Source of the DNA: Butyrivibrio sp.
GTDB lineage: Bacteria > Bacillota > Clostridia > Lachnospirales > Lachnospiraceae
Assembly (NCBI RefSeq): GCF_015056685.1
Contig: NZ_SVFW01000053.1
Location: forward strand, 1 to 24,961
Length of the DNA: 24,961 nt
Direction of reading: 5' to 3'
A model generated the notes under the pieces. That model did not search any database. It worked only from the letters and a program-made list of their open reading frames with translations, and was not told where the DNA came from. This document shows positions 1 to 6,494 of the stretch, in pieces (position 1 is the stretch's first letter; each line of letters opens with the position of its first letter). The translations under genes were made by a program, and so were the position numbers.

Positions 1-40
1 CATCCCCGATTTTTTAGCTTAACTCTTCTCCTTTTAATTT
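1..40 (-). other. Spacer downstream of flavodoxin
   Basis: These 40 bases follow the flavodoxin stop codon. No hairpin with a T-tract is visible, so the flavodoxin transcript is not obviously terminated here. An AAGGAG purine tract (minus strand, 28-33) looks like a ribosome binding site for another gene beyond the window edge. The only ATG inside the window (3-1) is about 24 bases away, which is too far for a normal start. The next gene therefore cannot be placed. Confidence 0.3.
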
Positions 41-466
41 TTAAACAAGAGCAAGTCCCAAATTCTTGCATGCATCAACAGCTTCATCATCAGGAGCGCT
101 ATTAGCAATAACTCCCTCATTGCCGACTACAGTTGCTCCTGCAGCTTTCATTCTGTCGACCCAGTCACGCATCCACTGGCCATCTCCCCAGCCATATGAA
201 CCAAAAAGGCCAAGCTTCTTCCCTGCGCACTGATTTTCAAAAGTTTCAATAAATGGCTCAACAACAGATTCCTCTAAAACCTCTGCTCCCATTGCTGGGC
301 ATCCAAGTGCAATAGATGTATCTGATGAAAGATCAGATGGACTGATTGAATCAAATGTCACAACTTCAGCTTCTGCTCCGCCCTGTCTGATTCCATCAGC
401 TACTGCATTAGCCATAGCCTCAGTGTTGCCACTTCCTGACCAATAAACTACTTTAACCTTACTCAT
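41..466 (-). CDS. Short-chain flavodoxin
   Basis: Cytoplasmic FMN-binding electron carrier of 141 residues, the length of clostridial and Megasphaera-type short flavodoxins. The phosphate-binding loop WSGSGNT is at residues 9-15. The stretch GSYGWGDG (89-96) with W93 matches the loop that stacks on the isoalloxazine ring. The middle segment (GCPAMG, then VLEES) is also typical of the family. The ATG at 466 has a clear GGAGGA ribosome binding site. Flavodoxins commonly replace ferredoxin when iron is short; the family fact is established, but its use here is inference. It stands alone after the rny terminator, and its promoter carries two strong inverted repeats (separate entries), so it is probably tightly regulated. 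Confidence 0.95.
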   Translation of the reverse strand: MSKVKVVYWSGSGNTEAMANAVADGIRQGGAEAEVVTFDSISPSDLSSDTSIALGCPAMGAEVLEESVVEPFIETFENQCAGKKLGLFGSYGWGDGQWMRDWVDRMKAAGATVVGNEGVIANSAPDDEAVDACKNLGLALV

Positions 467-517
467 ACTTATTCCTCCAGTATTATTTTATTTGTAAATG
501 GAAACATATTAGATGAA

Positions 518-535
518 TGTTAGCTATTGCTAACA
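518..535. promoter_or_regulatory. Inverted repeat, likely operator 1 of flavodoxin
   Basis: A perfect 7-base inverted repeat, TGTTAGC-4-GCTAACA, lies where the flavodoxin start site should be, just downstream of the -10. A second, slightly imperfect copy begins exactly 24 bp away (542). The placement fits a repressor that blocks transcription. The binding protein is not identifiable from this window; a DtxR/IdeR-type metal regulator is one guess, because its known site also contains TTAG/CTAA halves. Confidence 0.65.
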
Positions 536-540
536 CTGAT

Positions 541-569
541 ATGTTAGCATATGCTTACATACCTATCAA
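541..569 (-). promoter_or_regulatory. Flavodoxin promoter
   Basis: Read on the minus strand, TTGATA (569-564), a 17-base spacer and TAACAT (546-541) form a sigma-A-like promoter with a weak -10. The start site would be near 534, giving a leader of about 68 nt. The two inverted repeats cover the spacer, the -10 and the start site. Confidence 0.55.
542..559. promoter_or_regulatory. Inverted repeat, likely operator 2 of flavodoxin
   Basis: TGTTAGC-4-GCTTACA is the same motif as at 518-535, with one mismatch in the second arm. It lies between the -35 and -10 hexamers of the flavodoxin promoter and overlaps the -10, a classical repressor position. No further copy of TGTTAGC was noticed elsewhere in the window. 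Confidence 0.6.
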
Positions 570-633
570 GATATTTTAGGGACGCATATTGAGAAAAAAT
601 GTCGGTTTTGACCCATGGCTCTGCTTTACACAC

Positions 634-666
634 AAAAAAGAAGTCGCCCTATTGGACGACTTCTTT
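634..666 (-). terminator. rny terminator
   Basis: A 13-bp stem (AAAGAAGTCGTCC with its complement, one U-G pair) with an AATA loop begins four bases after the rny stop codon and runs into a T-tract on the minus strand. It is a textbook intrinsic terminator and separates rny from the flavodoxin gene. Confidence 0.9.
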
Positions 667-669
667 GAA

Positions 670-2214
670 TTATTTAGCGTATTCAGTTGCTCTACTCTCT
701 CTAATGATATTAACCTTGATCTGACCAGGATATTCCATTTCATCCTCGATCTTCTTGGCAATATCACGAGCCATAAGTACCATATCGGCATCTGAAACCT
801 GCTCAGGAACTACCATTACTCTGACTTCTCTACCAGCCTGAATAGCAAATGAGTGATCAACACCCTTAAAGCTATTGGTAATATCCTCGAGTTCTTTTAA
901 TCTGGATGTGTAAGTTTCTAATGTCTCTCTTCTAGCGCCCGGTCTAGCTGATGAAATTGTATCAGCTGCCTGAACAAGGACTGCTATAAGTGACTGTGGC
1001 TCAACATCACCATGATGTGCCTCAACCGCATTTATAACGATCTGAGATTCCTTATACTTTTTACAGATATCTACACCAAGCTGAATATGTGAACCTTCAA
1101 GTTCATGGTCAACAGCCTTACCAATATCATGTAAAAGACCTGCTCTCTTAGCAACTCGAACATCAAGTCCAAGCTCTGATGCTAAAAGTCCGCAGAGCTG
1201 CGCTACCTCAACAGAATGTTTAAGGCAATTCTGACCGTAGCTTGTTCTGAACTTCATACGACCAAGAATCTTGATAACTTCAGGATGAAGTCCGTGAACT
1301 CCTGCCTCGATAGCAGCATTTTCACCTTCTTCTTTGATCTTGGCAGCTACTTCTTTCTGTGCCTTCTCAACCATTTCTTCGATTCTTGCCGGGTGAATTC
1401 TTCCGTCAACAATAAGTTTCTCAAGTGCTATACGAGCGACCTCTCGACGTATAGGGTCAAAACCAGAAATTACTACAGCTTCCGGTGTATCATCAATAAT
1501 AAGATCTACACCAGTCATTGTTTCAAGAGTTCTAATATTTCTACCTTCTCTACCGATGATCCTACCCTTCATCTCATCGTTAGGAAGCTGAACTACAGAA
1601 ATTGTAGTTTCAGAAACATGGTCAGCTGAACAACGCTGAATTGCGTTAACAACTATCTCCTTAGCCCTCTTATCTGCTTCTTCCTTTGCCTCAGCTTCCA
1701 TGTTTTTGATCATGACAGCTGATTCGTGTTTTACATCATCTTCGACAATTTTTAAAAGATACTCTTTTGCCTGCTCGGAGGTTAAGCCAGAGATTTTTTC
1801 AAGTTCCTGTATCCTCTGTTCGTTTAGCTTTGCAACCTCTTCACTCTTCTTGCTCAGTGCCTCTTCACGGGCATTTAAGCTTTGCTCTTTTCTTTCAATC
1901 GCTTCAGATCTTTTTTCGACGTTTTCCTCTTTCTGCTGAATTCTTCTCTCGGTACGCTGAACCTCATTACGACGGTCCTTTACTTCTTTCTCGAGATCAT
2001 TACGTGTTTTCAGTGCCTCTTCCTTTACTTCAAGAAGTTTCTCACGCTTCGTTTCTTCGGCAGTTTTGAGTGCTTCGTCAATAATCTTTCTTGCCCTTTC
2101 CTCTGCACTTCCGATCTTACCCTCAGTAACTTTTTTCTGATAACCTGTGGATATGAACCATGCTGCAACAAAAGCGACAAGAGCTGCTACTACTGCAATA
2201 ATAACAGTGGTCAT
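670..2214 (-). CDS. rny: Ribonuclease Y
   Basis: Membrane-anchored endoribonuclease that starts mRNA turnover in many Firmicutes. At 514 residues it is close to the Bacillus enzyme (520). Domains in order: one N-terminal transmembrane helix (about 3-22); a long charged coiled coil (about 30-190); a KH RNA-binding domain whose GRIIGREGRN loop is at 217-226; and an HD phosphohydrolase domain with H333, the HD pair at 362-363 and HH at 400-401. The ATG at 2214 follows AAGGAGG with 8-nt spacing. That ribosome binding site is also one arm of a small perfect hairpin (separate entry). The gene has its own promoters between it and recX and ends in a strong terminator, so it is probably monocistronic. 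Confidence 0.98.
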   Translation of the reverse strand: MTTVIIAVVAALVAFVAAWFISTGYQKKVTEGKIGSAEERARKIIDEALKTAEETKREKLLEVKEEALKTRNDLEKEVKDRRNEVQRTERRIQQKEENVEKRSEAIERKEQSLNAREEALSKKSEEVAKLNEQRIQELEKISGLTSEQAKEYLLKIVEDDVKHESAVMIKNMEAEAKEEADKRAKEIVVNAIQRCSADHVSETTISVVQLPNDEMKGRIIGREGRNIRTLETMTGVDLIIDDTPEAVVISGFDPIRREVARIALEKLIVDGRIHPARIEEMVEKAQKEVAAKIKEEGENAAIEAGVHGLHPEVIKILGRMKFRTSYGQNCLKHSVEVAQLCGLLASELGLDVRVAKRAGLLHDIGKAVDHELEGSHIQLGVDICKKYKESQIVINAVEAHHGDVEPQSLIAVLVQAADTISSARPGARRETLETYTSRLKELEDITNSFKGVDHSFAIQAGREVRVMVVPEQVSDADMVLMARDIAKKIEDEMEYPGQIKVNIIRESRATEYAK

Positions 2215-2217
2215 TAC

Positions 2218-2230
2218 AGGAGCACCTCCT
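2218..2230 (-). promoter_or_regulatory. Hairpin containing the rny ribosome binding site
   Basis: AGGAG-GTG-CTCCT on the minus strand pairs 5 bp around a 3-base loop and includes the Shine-Dalgarno sequence of rny. If it forms in the mRNA it would hide the ribosome binding site. Such a short stem is only moderately stable, so a regulatory role is speculative. Confidence 0.35.
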
Positions 2231-2272
2231 TATTCAATTTTCATTGTACAATATTTTGTATAGAGAGCCCAA

Positions 2273-2301
2273 AATATACCCTCTTTGATACAATTTTACA
2301 A
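2273..2301 (-). promoter_or_regulatory. rny promoter P2 (possible)
   Basis: TTGTAA (2301-2296), a 17-base spacer and TATATT (2278-2273) on the minus strand. The -35 is weak. It lies downstream of the stronger P1. An 8-bp inverted repeat, ATATTTTG/CAAAATAT (2251-2258 and 2270-2277), overlaps the -10 and start region. Confidence 0.35.
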
Positions 2302-2309
2302 CACTTTAA

Positions 2310-2338
2310 ATTTTACCTTTTATAAATGACAGTGTCAA
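2310..2338 (-). promoter_or_regulatory. rny promoter P1
   Basis: Minus-strand TTGACA (2338-2333), a 17-base spacer and TAAAAT (2315-2310): a perfect -35 and a five-of-six -10. Start expected near 2303, giving a leader of about 90 nt. It separates rny from recX. Confidence 0.8.
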
Positions 2339-2378
2339 GAAGCGCAAATGGGATAAAATCAGAAAATTAAAAGAAATA

Positions 2379-2999
2379 TTAAAAGTTATCCATTGCCTTT
2401 TTTACAAGGTCCATACTGTACCCTTTTCTTAGTAAAAAAGCCATTATCTTCTGCTTTTCCTTGTATTCCATCTCAGGATCATAGTGCTTTTTTTGTAGTA
2501 AATGTTCTATCTGTTTGAGTTCGTTTTCAGAAACGCTTTCAAAAAGACCTTCATTCTCCAGCTCATCAAATATATCTAAAATAATCTGTTTATCAATTCC
2601 CTTGGCAGAAAGATCCTGGATTACTCTGTTCTTACTTCTGCTTTCGATATGATAAACAATGTAATCTCTTGCAAATCTGTGGTCATCTAAATATCTATAT
2701 GATTTAACATATTCTATAGCCGCATCAATGGCTTCATCTGAATAAAGACCTTCCGAAAGTTTGTCACGAAGCTGCTTTTCAGTGTAGTCCTTCTTTTGAA
2801 GAAGATTCATAGCTCTTTTGACAGCTCTTTTGGGAAGAAGTTCTTTTGTTATCGTTTCGTATGCACTTTCTGATAATTCATTGTTAACCTTGATATTGTA
2901 ATCTCTTAATTCACCTTTATAAAGAAGGAACGCAAACTCACCATCGATGTAAACTTTACTTCTTTTTTTATCAAATTCAATTATGTCTGAAATAATCAT
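2379..2999 (-). CDS. recX: Regulatory protein RecX
   Basis: Small cytoplasmic modulator that binds RecA filaments and limits their activity. The 206-residue protein is rich in helices and shows the repeated three-helix pattern of the family, for example the segments around KRAMNLLQKKDYTEKQLRDKL and the later YRYLDDHRFARDYI. The reading frame opens nine codons further upstream, but the ATG at 2999 is preceded by GAGG at good spacing, so I use it. It lies directly downstream of recA on the same strand, the usual arrangement, with a hairpin between them that may reduce readthrough. Confidence 0.9.
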   Translation of the reverse strand: MIISDIIEFDKKRSKVYIDGEFAFLLYKGELRDYNIKVNNELSESAYETITKELLPKRAVKRAMNLLQKKDYTEKQLRDKLSEGLYSDEAIDAAIEYVKSYRYLDDHRFARDYIVYHIESRSKNRVIQDLSAKGIDKQIILDIFDELENEGLFESVSENELKQIEHLLQKKHYDPEMEYKEKQKIMAFLLRKGYSMDLVKKAMDNF

Positions 3000-3060
3000 G
3001 CCAACATTCCTCATTGAAAATATCAAATGCTAATTCTTTACAGTTTTTCATTTATACAAG

Positions 3061-3087
3061 AATCGGTGGTCATTACGACCACCGATT
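3061..3087 (-). terminator. Hairpin between recA and recX
   Basis: An 11-bp perfect stem (AATCGGTGGTC and complement) with a 5-base loop lies 16 bases after the recA stop. On the minus strand it is followed by CTTGTATAAATG, not a T-tract, so termination should be partial. The opposite strand does show a T-rich run, but no plus-strand gene needs it. In E. coli a leaky terminator between recA and recX keeps RecX low; the same logic may apply here. Confidence 0.55.
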
Positions 3088-3103
3088 AACATTTTTTATC
3101 TGA

Positions 3104-4189
3104 TTATTTAGAAGCTTTGCTCTTCTTAGCTGCCTTTGCTTCATCATCACCATCAGCAGCTGTATTTGCCACAGCTGCATTGCTGAAGTTATCTACAGGA
3201 AGTCCGTAGTGTGCACGAACCTTTGCTTCGATCTCATCTCTGATAAGTGGATTATTTTCAAGATAAAGCTTGGCATTCTCACGGCCCTGTCCAATCTTCT
3301 CTCCCTCGTACTGATACCATGCACCACTCTTATTAACAATATCAACGCCTGCAGCAAGATCAAGAATATCACCTGTAGCTGAGATACCCTTACCAAACAT
3401 GATATCAAACTCTGCCTCTTTGAATGGAGGCGCAATCTTGTTCTTAACTACCTTAACTCTTGTTCTGTTACCGATATTCTCACCGTTCTGTTTAATGGCC
3501 TCAATACGACGAACATCCATACGAACTGATGAATAGAACTTAAGCGCACGTCCACCAGTTGTTGTCTCAGGATTACCAAACATAACACCAACCTTTTCAC
3601 GAAGCTGGTTGATAAATACTACTGTACAGTTTGACTTGCTGATAACAGCAGTAAGTTTACGAAGAGCCTGTGACATAAGTCTTGCCTGAAGACCCACATG
3701 AGAATCACCCATATCTCCATCAATCTCAACCTTAGGAACAAGGGCTGCAACTGAGTCAACTACAACAATATCGATAGCGCCTGAACGTACCATGGTCTCT
3801 GTGATCTCAAGGGCCTGCTCACCACTATCAGGCTGTGAAATATAAAGGTTATCAACATCAACACCGATGTTCTTAGCATATACAGGATCAAGAGCGTGCT
3901 CAGCATCGATGAATCCGGCAATACCTCCGCGCTTCTGAACTTCTGCTATCATATGCAGTGTAACTGTAGTCTTACCACTGGACTCAGGTCCATAGATTTC
4001 AATAATTCTTCCCTTAGGAATACCACCAAGGCCAAGCGCGATATCAAGGCTAAGTGATCCTGTTGGGATAGTTTCTATATTCATAGTATCTGATGAGTCG
4101 CCAAGCTTCATAACAGCGCCCTTACCGAACTGTTTCTCAATCTGTCCAAGAGCTGCCTCTAATGCTTTTTGTTTATCTTCTCTTTCCAT
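3104..4189 (-). CDS. recA: Recombinase RecA
   Basis: ATP-dependent strand-exchange protein and co-protease for LexA cleavage, 361 residues. Walker A GPESSGKTT is at 67-75, Walker B-type VVVDSVAAL at about 142-150, and the DNA-binding loop L2 with NPETTTGGRALKFY at about 206-219. The lysine- and alanine-rich C-terminal tail is usual. The frame is open further upstream, but the ATG at 4189 has AAGGAG at correct spacing and gives the normal N-terminus (MEREDKQKAL). The promoter carries two LexA-type boxes, so SOS control is likely. recX follows. Confidence 0.99.
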   Translation of the reverse strand: MEREDKQKALEAALGQIEKQFGKGAVMKLGDSSDTMNIETIPTGSLSLDIALGLGGIPKGRIIEIYGPESSGKTTVTLHMIAEVQKRGGIAGFIDAEHALDPVYAKNIGVDVDNLYISQPDSGEQALEITETMVRSGAIDIVVVDSVAALVPKVEIDGDMGDSHVGLQARLMSQALRKLTAVISKSNCTVVFINQLREKVGVMFGNPETTTGGRALKFYSSVRMDVRRIEAIKQNGENIGNRTRVKVVKNKIAPPFKEAEFDIMFGKGISATGDILDLAAGVDIVNKSGAWYQYEGEKIGQGRENAKLYLENNPLIRDEIEAKVRAHYGLPVDNFSNAAVANTAADGDDEAKAAKKSKASK

Positions 4190-4205
4190 ACCAATCTCCT
4201 TTTTA

Positions 4206-4219
4206 AGAACATTCGTTCT
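4206..4219. promoter_or_regulatory. LexA-type SOS box 1 of recA
   Basis: AGAAC-ATTC-GTTCT is a perfect inverted repeat that fits the Gram-positive LexA consensus core GAAC-4-GTTC. It lies just downstream of the predicted start site (near 4223) of the recA promoter. Confidence 0.75.
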
Positions 4220-4229
4220 GTATATAAAC

Positions 4230-4258
4230 ATACTAAAACAAGTGTTCGATTGTGTCAA
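4230..4258 (-). promoter_or_regulatory. recA promoter
   Basis: Minus-strand TTGACA (4258-4253), a 17-base spacer and TAGTAT (4235-4230). The -35 is perfect and the -10 is weak, as expected for a regulated promoter. Start near 4223, leader about 33 nt. LexA-type boxes lie in the spacer and at the start site. Confidence 0.75.
4235..4248. promoter_or_regulatory. LexA-type SOS box 2 of recA
   Basis: On the minus strand CGAAC-ACTT-GTTTT matches the CGAAC-4-GTTYG consensus except for the last base. It lies between the -35 and -10 of the recA promoter, 29 bp from box 1. Two operators suggest cooperative or graded repression. Confidence 0.6.
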
Positions 4259-4389
4259 TAATTTTTTCTACAAATTTGTTAATTCTTTTTACAAGTTACT
4301 TTTTGAAATTCCTGGCAGAAATGCCAAAAAGATCTGTCAGCACACAGTACCTGATAAATACTGTATTGCCTTTCCCCTTAGAACATACA

Positions 4390-4420
4390 CAAGTCATTGC
4401 CCAAGACAGGCAATGACTTG
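4390..4420 (-). other. Strong hairpin without U-tract in the recA upstream region
   Basis: CAAGTCATTGCC and GGCAATGACTTG form a perfect 12-bp stem with a 7-base loop, 43 nt after the J-domain gene stop. No T-tract follows on either strand, so it is not a standard intrinsic terminator. It may end or protect the upstream mRNA. The rest of this gap (4259-4462) holds two smaller inverted repeats, TGGCA-4-TGCCA (4313-4326) and ACAGTA-9-TACTGT (4344-4364), and no credible ORF. Confidence 0.5.
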
Positions 4421-4462
4421 ATAAAGGTTATCATATAAATACTTTGTTGTCAAAATTATTTT

Positions 4463-4999
4463 TTAATTAAAAGCACTCATGTCATACTGCCTGCAAAGTG
4501 AAGCATATTCCTGATTTATAAGCTGAACCATGTCTGCATCCCCGCTTATATTGTCAGGATGGAACATTTTCATGAGGTCTTTATATCTCTTTTTCAATGT
4601 GAGTGGAGTGTTGGCTCCCCTGAAAAGAAGATCAAGAGCATCATACTCATTCTCTCTCTGATACATCTTTTCTCTCTCAAGTCTGATAAAGTCAGCCTCG
4701 AGTTTCTTTTTATCACTGTTTAACTGATCAAATCCGCTATTAAGGATCTTTAATCTCTGCTCAAATAAAGCTTTGTCATTATTAAGTTTTTTGGATGCAG
4801 TTTCAAGCTTTCTCTCTGCTATATCCATCCTGTCTCTAAAAGCCTGCTCATCTGCTTCCAAACGAGCATATCGCTCAGACAGCGCACTCTCCTGATTCTC
4901 AAGACGTACACTCTCTTTAAAAAGCCATACGCGAAGTTCTGAAAGATCATCCTCTGTGCCGTTTAAGATAATTTCTTCCAAATTTCTCTTTTCTACCAT
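4463..4999 (-). CDS. Coiled-coil protein with C-terminal J-domain
   Basis: 178-residue soluble protein. Residues about 25-112 are a highly charged coiled coil. The C-terminal part (about 118-172) resembles a DnaJ J-domain: a helix, then LKKRYKDLMKMFHPD with the HPD motif at 147-149, then a helix with NQEYASL. The HPD tripeptide is what stimulates the DnaK ATPase in true J proteins, so a DnaK co-chaperone role is plausible. The glycine/phenylalanine linker and zinc finger of DnaJ are absent. I do not recognise a named family for the whole. The ATG at 4999 has GGGGG about 8 nt upstream. It is the last gene of the run behind ytfJ, and recA downstream has its own promoter. Confidence 0.8.
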   Translation of the reverse strand: MVEKRNLEEIILNGTEDDLSELRVWLFKESVRLENQESALSERYARLEADEQAFRDRMDIAERKLETASKKLNNDKALFEQRLKILNSGFDQLNSDKKKLEADFIRLEREKMYQRENEYDALDLLFRGANTPLTLKKRYKDLMKMFHPDNISGDADMVQLINQEYASLCRQYDMSAFN

Positions 5000-5063
5000 A
5001 GTAATTGCCCCCGTTACTACTGCCGCCTATATGGACTTTTGTCAAAAGGCAGCTATTACAACA

Positions 5064-5462
5064 TTACTCTTTATTGTCTTCCTGAGGAAAAGCAATGTCC
5101 ACCGCTTCGCCATCGTCCATCATATTTTCTTTTTTGCTTGCAAAGCGATCCACAATATCCGGTACAAGATCCAGAACTTTTGTAACAGCATCCTGATTCT
5201 TGATATTAACAAGTTTTGTGGAACCATTCTTGATAACAAGGACTGCACTTGGAGACATCTTGGCACCAAATCCGCCTGTTCCGCCGTTCTTCTTGTCAGC
5301 AGATGTAGCACCGGCTCCAACACCAAAAGATACATCTACCAAAGGAAGAACAATAGTATCGCCAACCTGAGTAGGCTGACCAACTACTGTCTTGGCCTCA
5401 ATTACAGAATGCATTCCGTTTAATAATGACTCAACTACGCCGTTAAAATTATTCTCTCCCAT
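5064..5462 (-). CDS. ytfJ: GerW/YtfJ family protein
   Basis: 132-residue cytoplasmic protein of the YtfJ (GerW) family, known from Bacillus spores where it is needed for normal germination. Family marks include the N-terminal VVGQPTQVGDTIVLPLVDVSFG, the glycine-rich GAGATSADKKNGGTGGFGAKMSPSAV loop and the IKNG segment. The family is also kept in many Clostridia that are not known to sporulate, so a sporulation role here is not shown. Two adjacent ATGs exist (5465 and 5462); the second is better spaced from GGAGGG. It follows the DUF2953 gene closely, a pairing I recall from Bacillus (ytfI-ytfJ). Confidence 0.88.
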   Translation of the reverse strand: MGENNFNGVVESLLNGMHSVIEAKTVVGQPTQVGDTIVLPLVDVSFGVGAGATSADKKNGGTGGFGAKMSPSAVLVIKNGSTKLVNIKNQDAVTKVLDLVPDIVDRFASKKENMMDDGEAVDIAFPQEDNKE

Positions 5463-5487
5463 CATACCCTCCAGATAATCAGTTTTA

Positions 5488-6483
5488 TTACGATCTTAAT
5501 ATTTTTTTGAAGCGCCTGATTACCTTTTTAACATCTTTGTTAAAAAAGCAGACCGCCGCACTGTAAACAATAGTAAATACTGTGATGTGTCCCTTCAAAT
5601 GTGCATCCATTTCTATGACTTTCTCATCAAAATCAGGTTCAAAACTGACCTTGTTAAAAAGAAAAGGATACATGGCGCCAAAGATACCTACAAGCTCAGC
5701 AGTCTGTGCCGGGTCCCCGATTCCAAGACCTAATCGGATATTACATTTGTCAGGAAGGATCATCTTAATGATCCGCAAAAGTTTACGCTTTACGAGGTCA
5801 AATGCTCTCTTAAAGATGTCATTCTCTATTGTGGTTTTAATCATACTAATCTTACCACAAACTCTAGATATTGTATATTGTATTTTTTCAAACACATTTT
5901 GTGGCGTTTCCAGAATATTAGTAACCTTATCTATGATATTCCAAAGTACATCCAAAAATGATCTTGGCTCGTCTGAAGCTTCTTCATCAGATTCTTTTCC
6001 GGCTGCAGCTTCATCAGAAGAATTTGTCTCTTCTTTTTCTGAAACTTCAGCTTCAGCTGTATCTGTTTCTACTGAATCTGTTTCTTCCTTAGCTGCCTCC
6101 ACATGATCACTTTCAGGAATATTGCTCATTTCTACAACGCCGCTTGAAGGTTTACCTTCGTCTTTATTATCTTTATTATCGGCTTTTTCATTTTTTTTCC
6201 TTAAAGGAAAAATCCTGATACCAAATAATCTGACTTCAAATTGCTTGTTCTCCGGATATACTATTCCACCGCTTAAAATGTGAAGAAGCCAGGAAAATGA
6301 CACCTTGGCATATACTTTTTCTGCATCAAATCCCCCGTCCAGATCTGTTCTTGGAATCGAGCTGTCAATCCTATATCTGACAGGGACAAACAGGATAAGT
6401 AGTAAAAGAACAAGGATAAATCCAATGACACAAAGCAGAATTATCCCTAATATTTTCAAAAATGTTAATACACCCGCCAACAT
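5488..6483 (-). CDS. DUF2953 membrane-anchored protein
   Basis: 331 residues. One strongly hydrophobic N-terminal helix (about 5-33) is followed by VPVRYRID and a beta-rich segment with FSWLLHILSGGI and FEVRLFGIRIF, which is how DUF2953 proteins begin. Residues about 105-173 are an acidic, serine/glutamate-rich linker that looks disordered and is longer than I expect for the family. The C-terminal part (NIRLGLGIGDPAQTAELVGIFGAMYPFL) is the other conserved DUF2953 block. Function unknown. The nearest annotated relative I recall is Bacillus YtfI, also next to ytfJ. It starts 11 nt after the preceding gene, with GGGGA before the ATG, so the genes are surely co-transcribed. Confidence 0.82.
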   Translation of the reverse strand: MLAGVLTFLKILGIILLCVIGFILVLLLLILFVPVRYRIDSSIPRTDLDGGFDAEKVYAKVSFSWLLHILSGGIVYPENKQFEVRLFGIRIFPLRKKNEKADNKDNKDEGKPSSGVVEMSNIPESDHVEAAKEETDSVETDTAEAEVSEKEETNSSDEAAAGKESDEEASDEPRSFLDVLWNIIDKVTNILETPQNVFEKIQYTISRVCGKISMIKTTIENDIFKRAFDLVKRKLLRIIKMILPDKCNIRLGLGIGDPAQTAELVGIFGAMYPFLFNKVSFEPDFDEKVIEMDAHLKGHITVFTIVYSAAVCFFNKDVKKVIRRFKKILRS

Positions 6484-6494
6484 AAAAATCCCCG

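Noticed and set aside
589..795. Short plus-strand ORF at the rny end
   Set aside because: It runs through the rny terminator and antisense to rny, has no ribosome binding site, and encodes an unremarkable peptide.
1216..2325. Several overlapping plus-strand ORFs opposite rny
   Set aside because: They are low-complexity, phenylalanine- and serine-rich shadows of the glutamate- and lysine-rich coiled coil of RNase Y.
2354..2374. CodY-like box near the recX end
   Set aside because: AATTTTCTGA matches the first ten positions only, and the second half fails. Such half-matches are common in A+T-rich spacers. A similar weak match between ilvN and ilvC (24239-24286) is also too poor.
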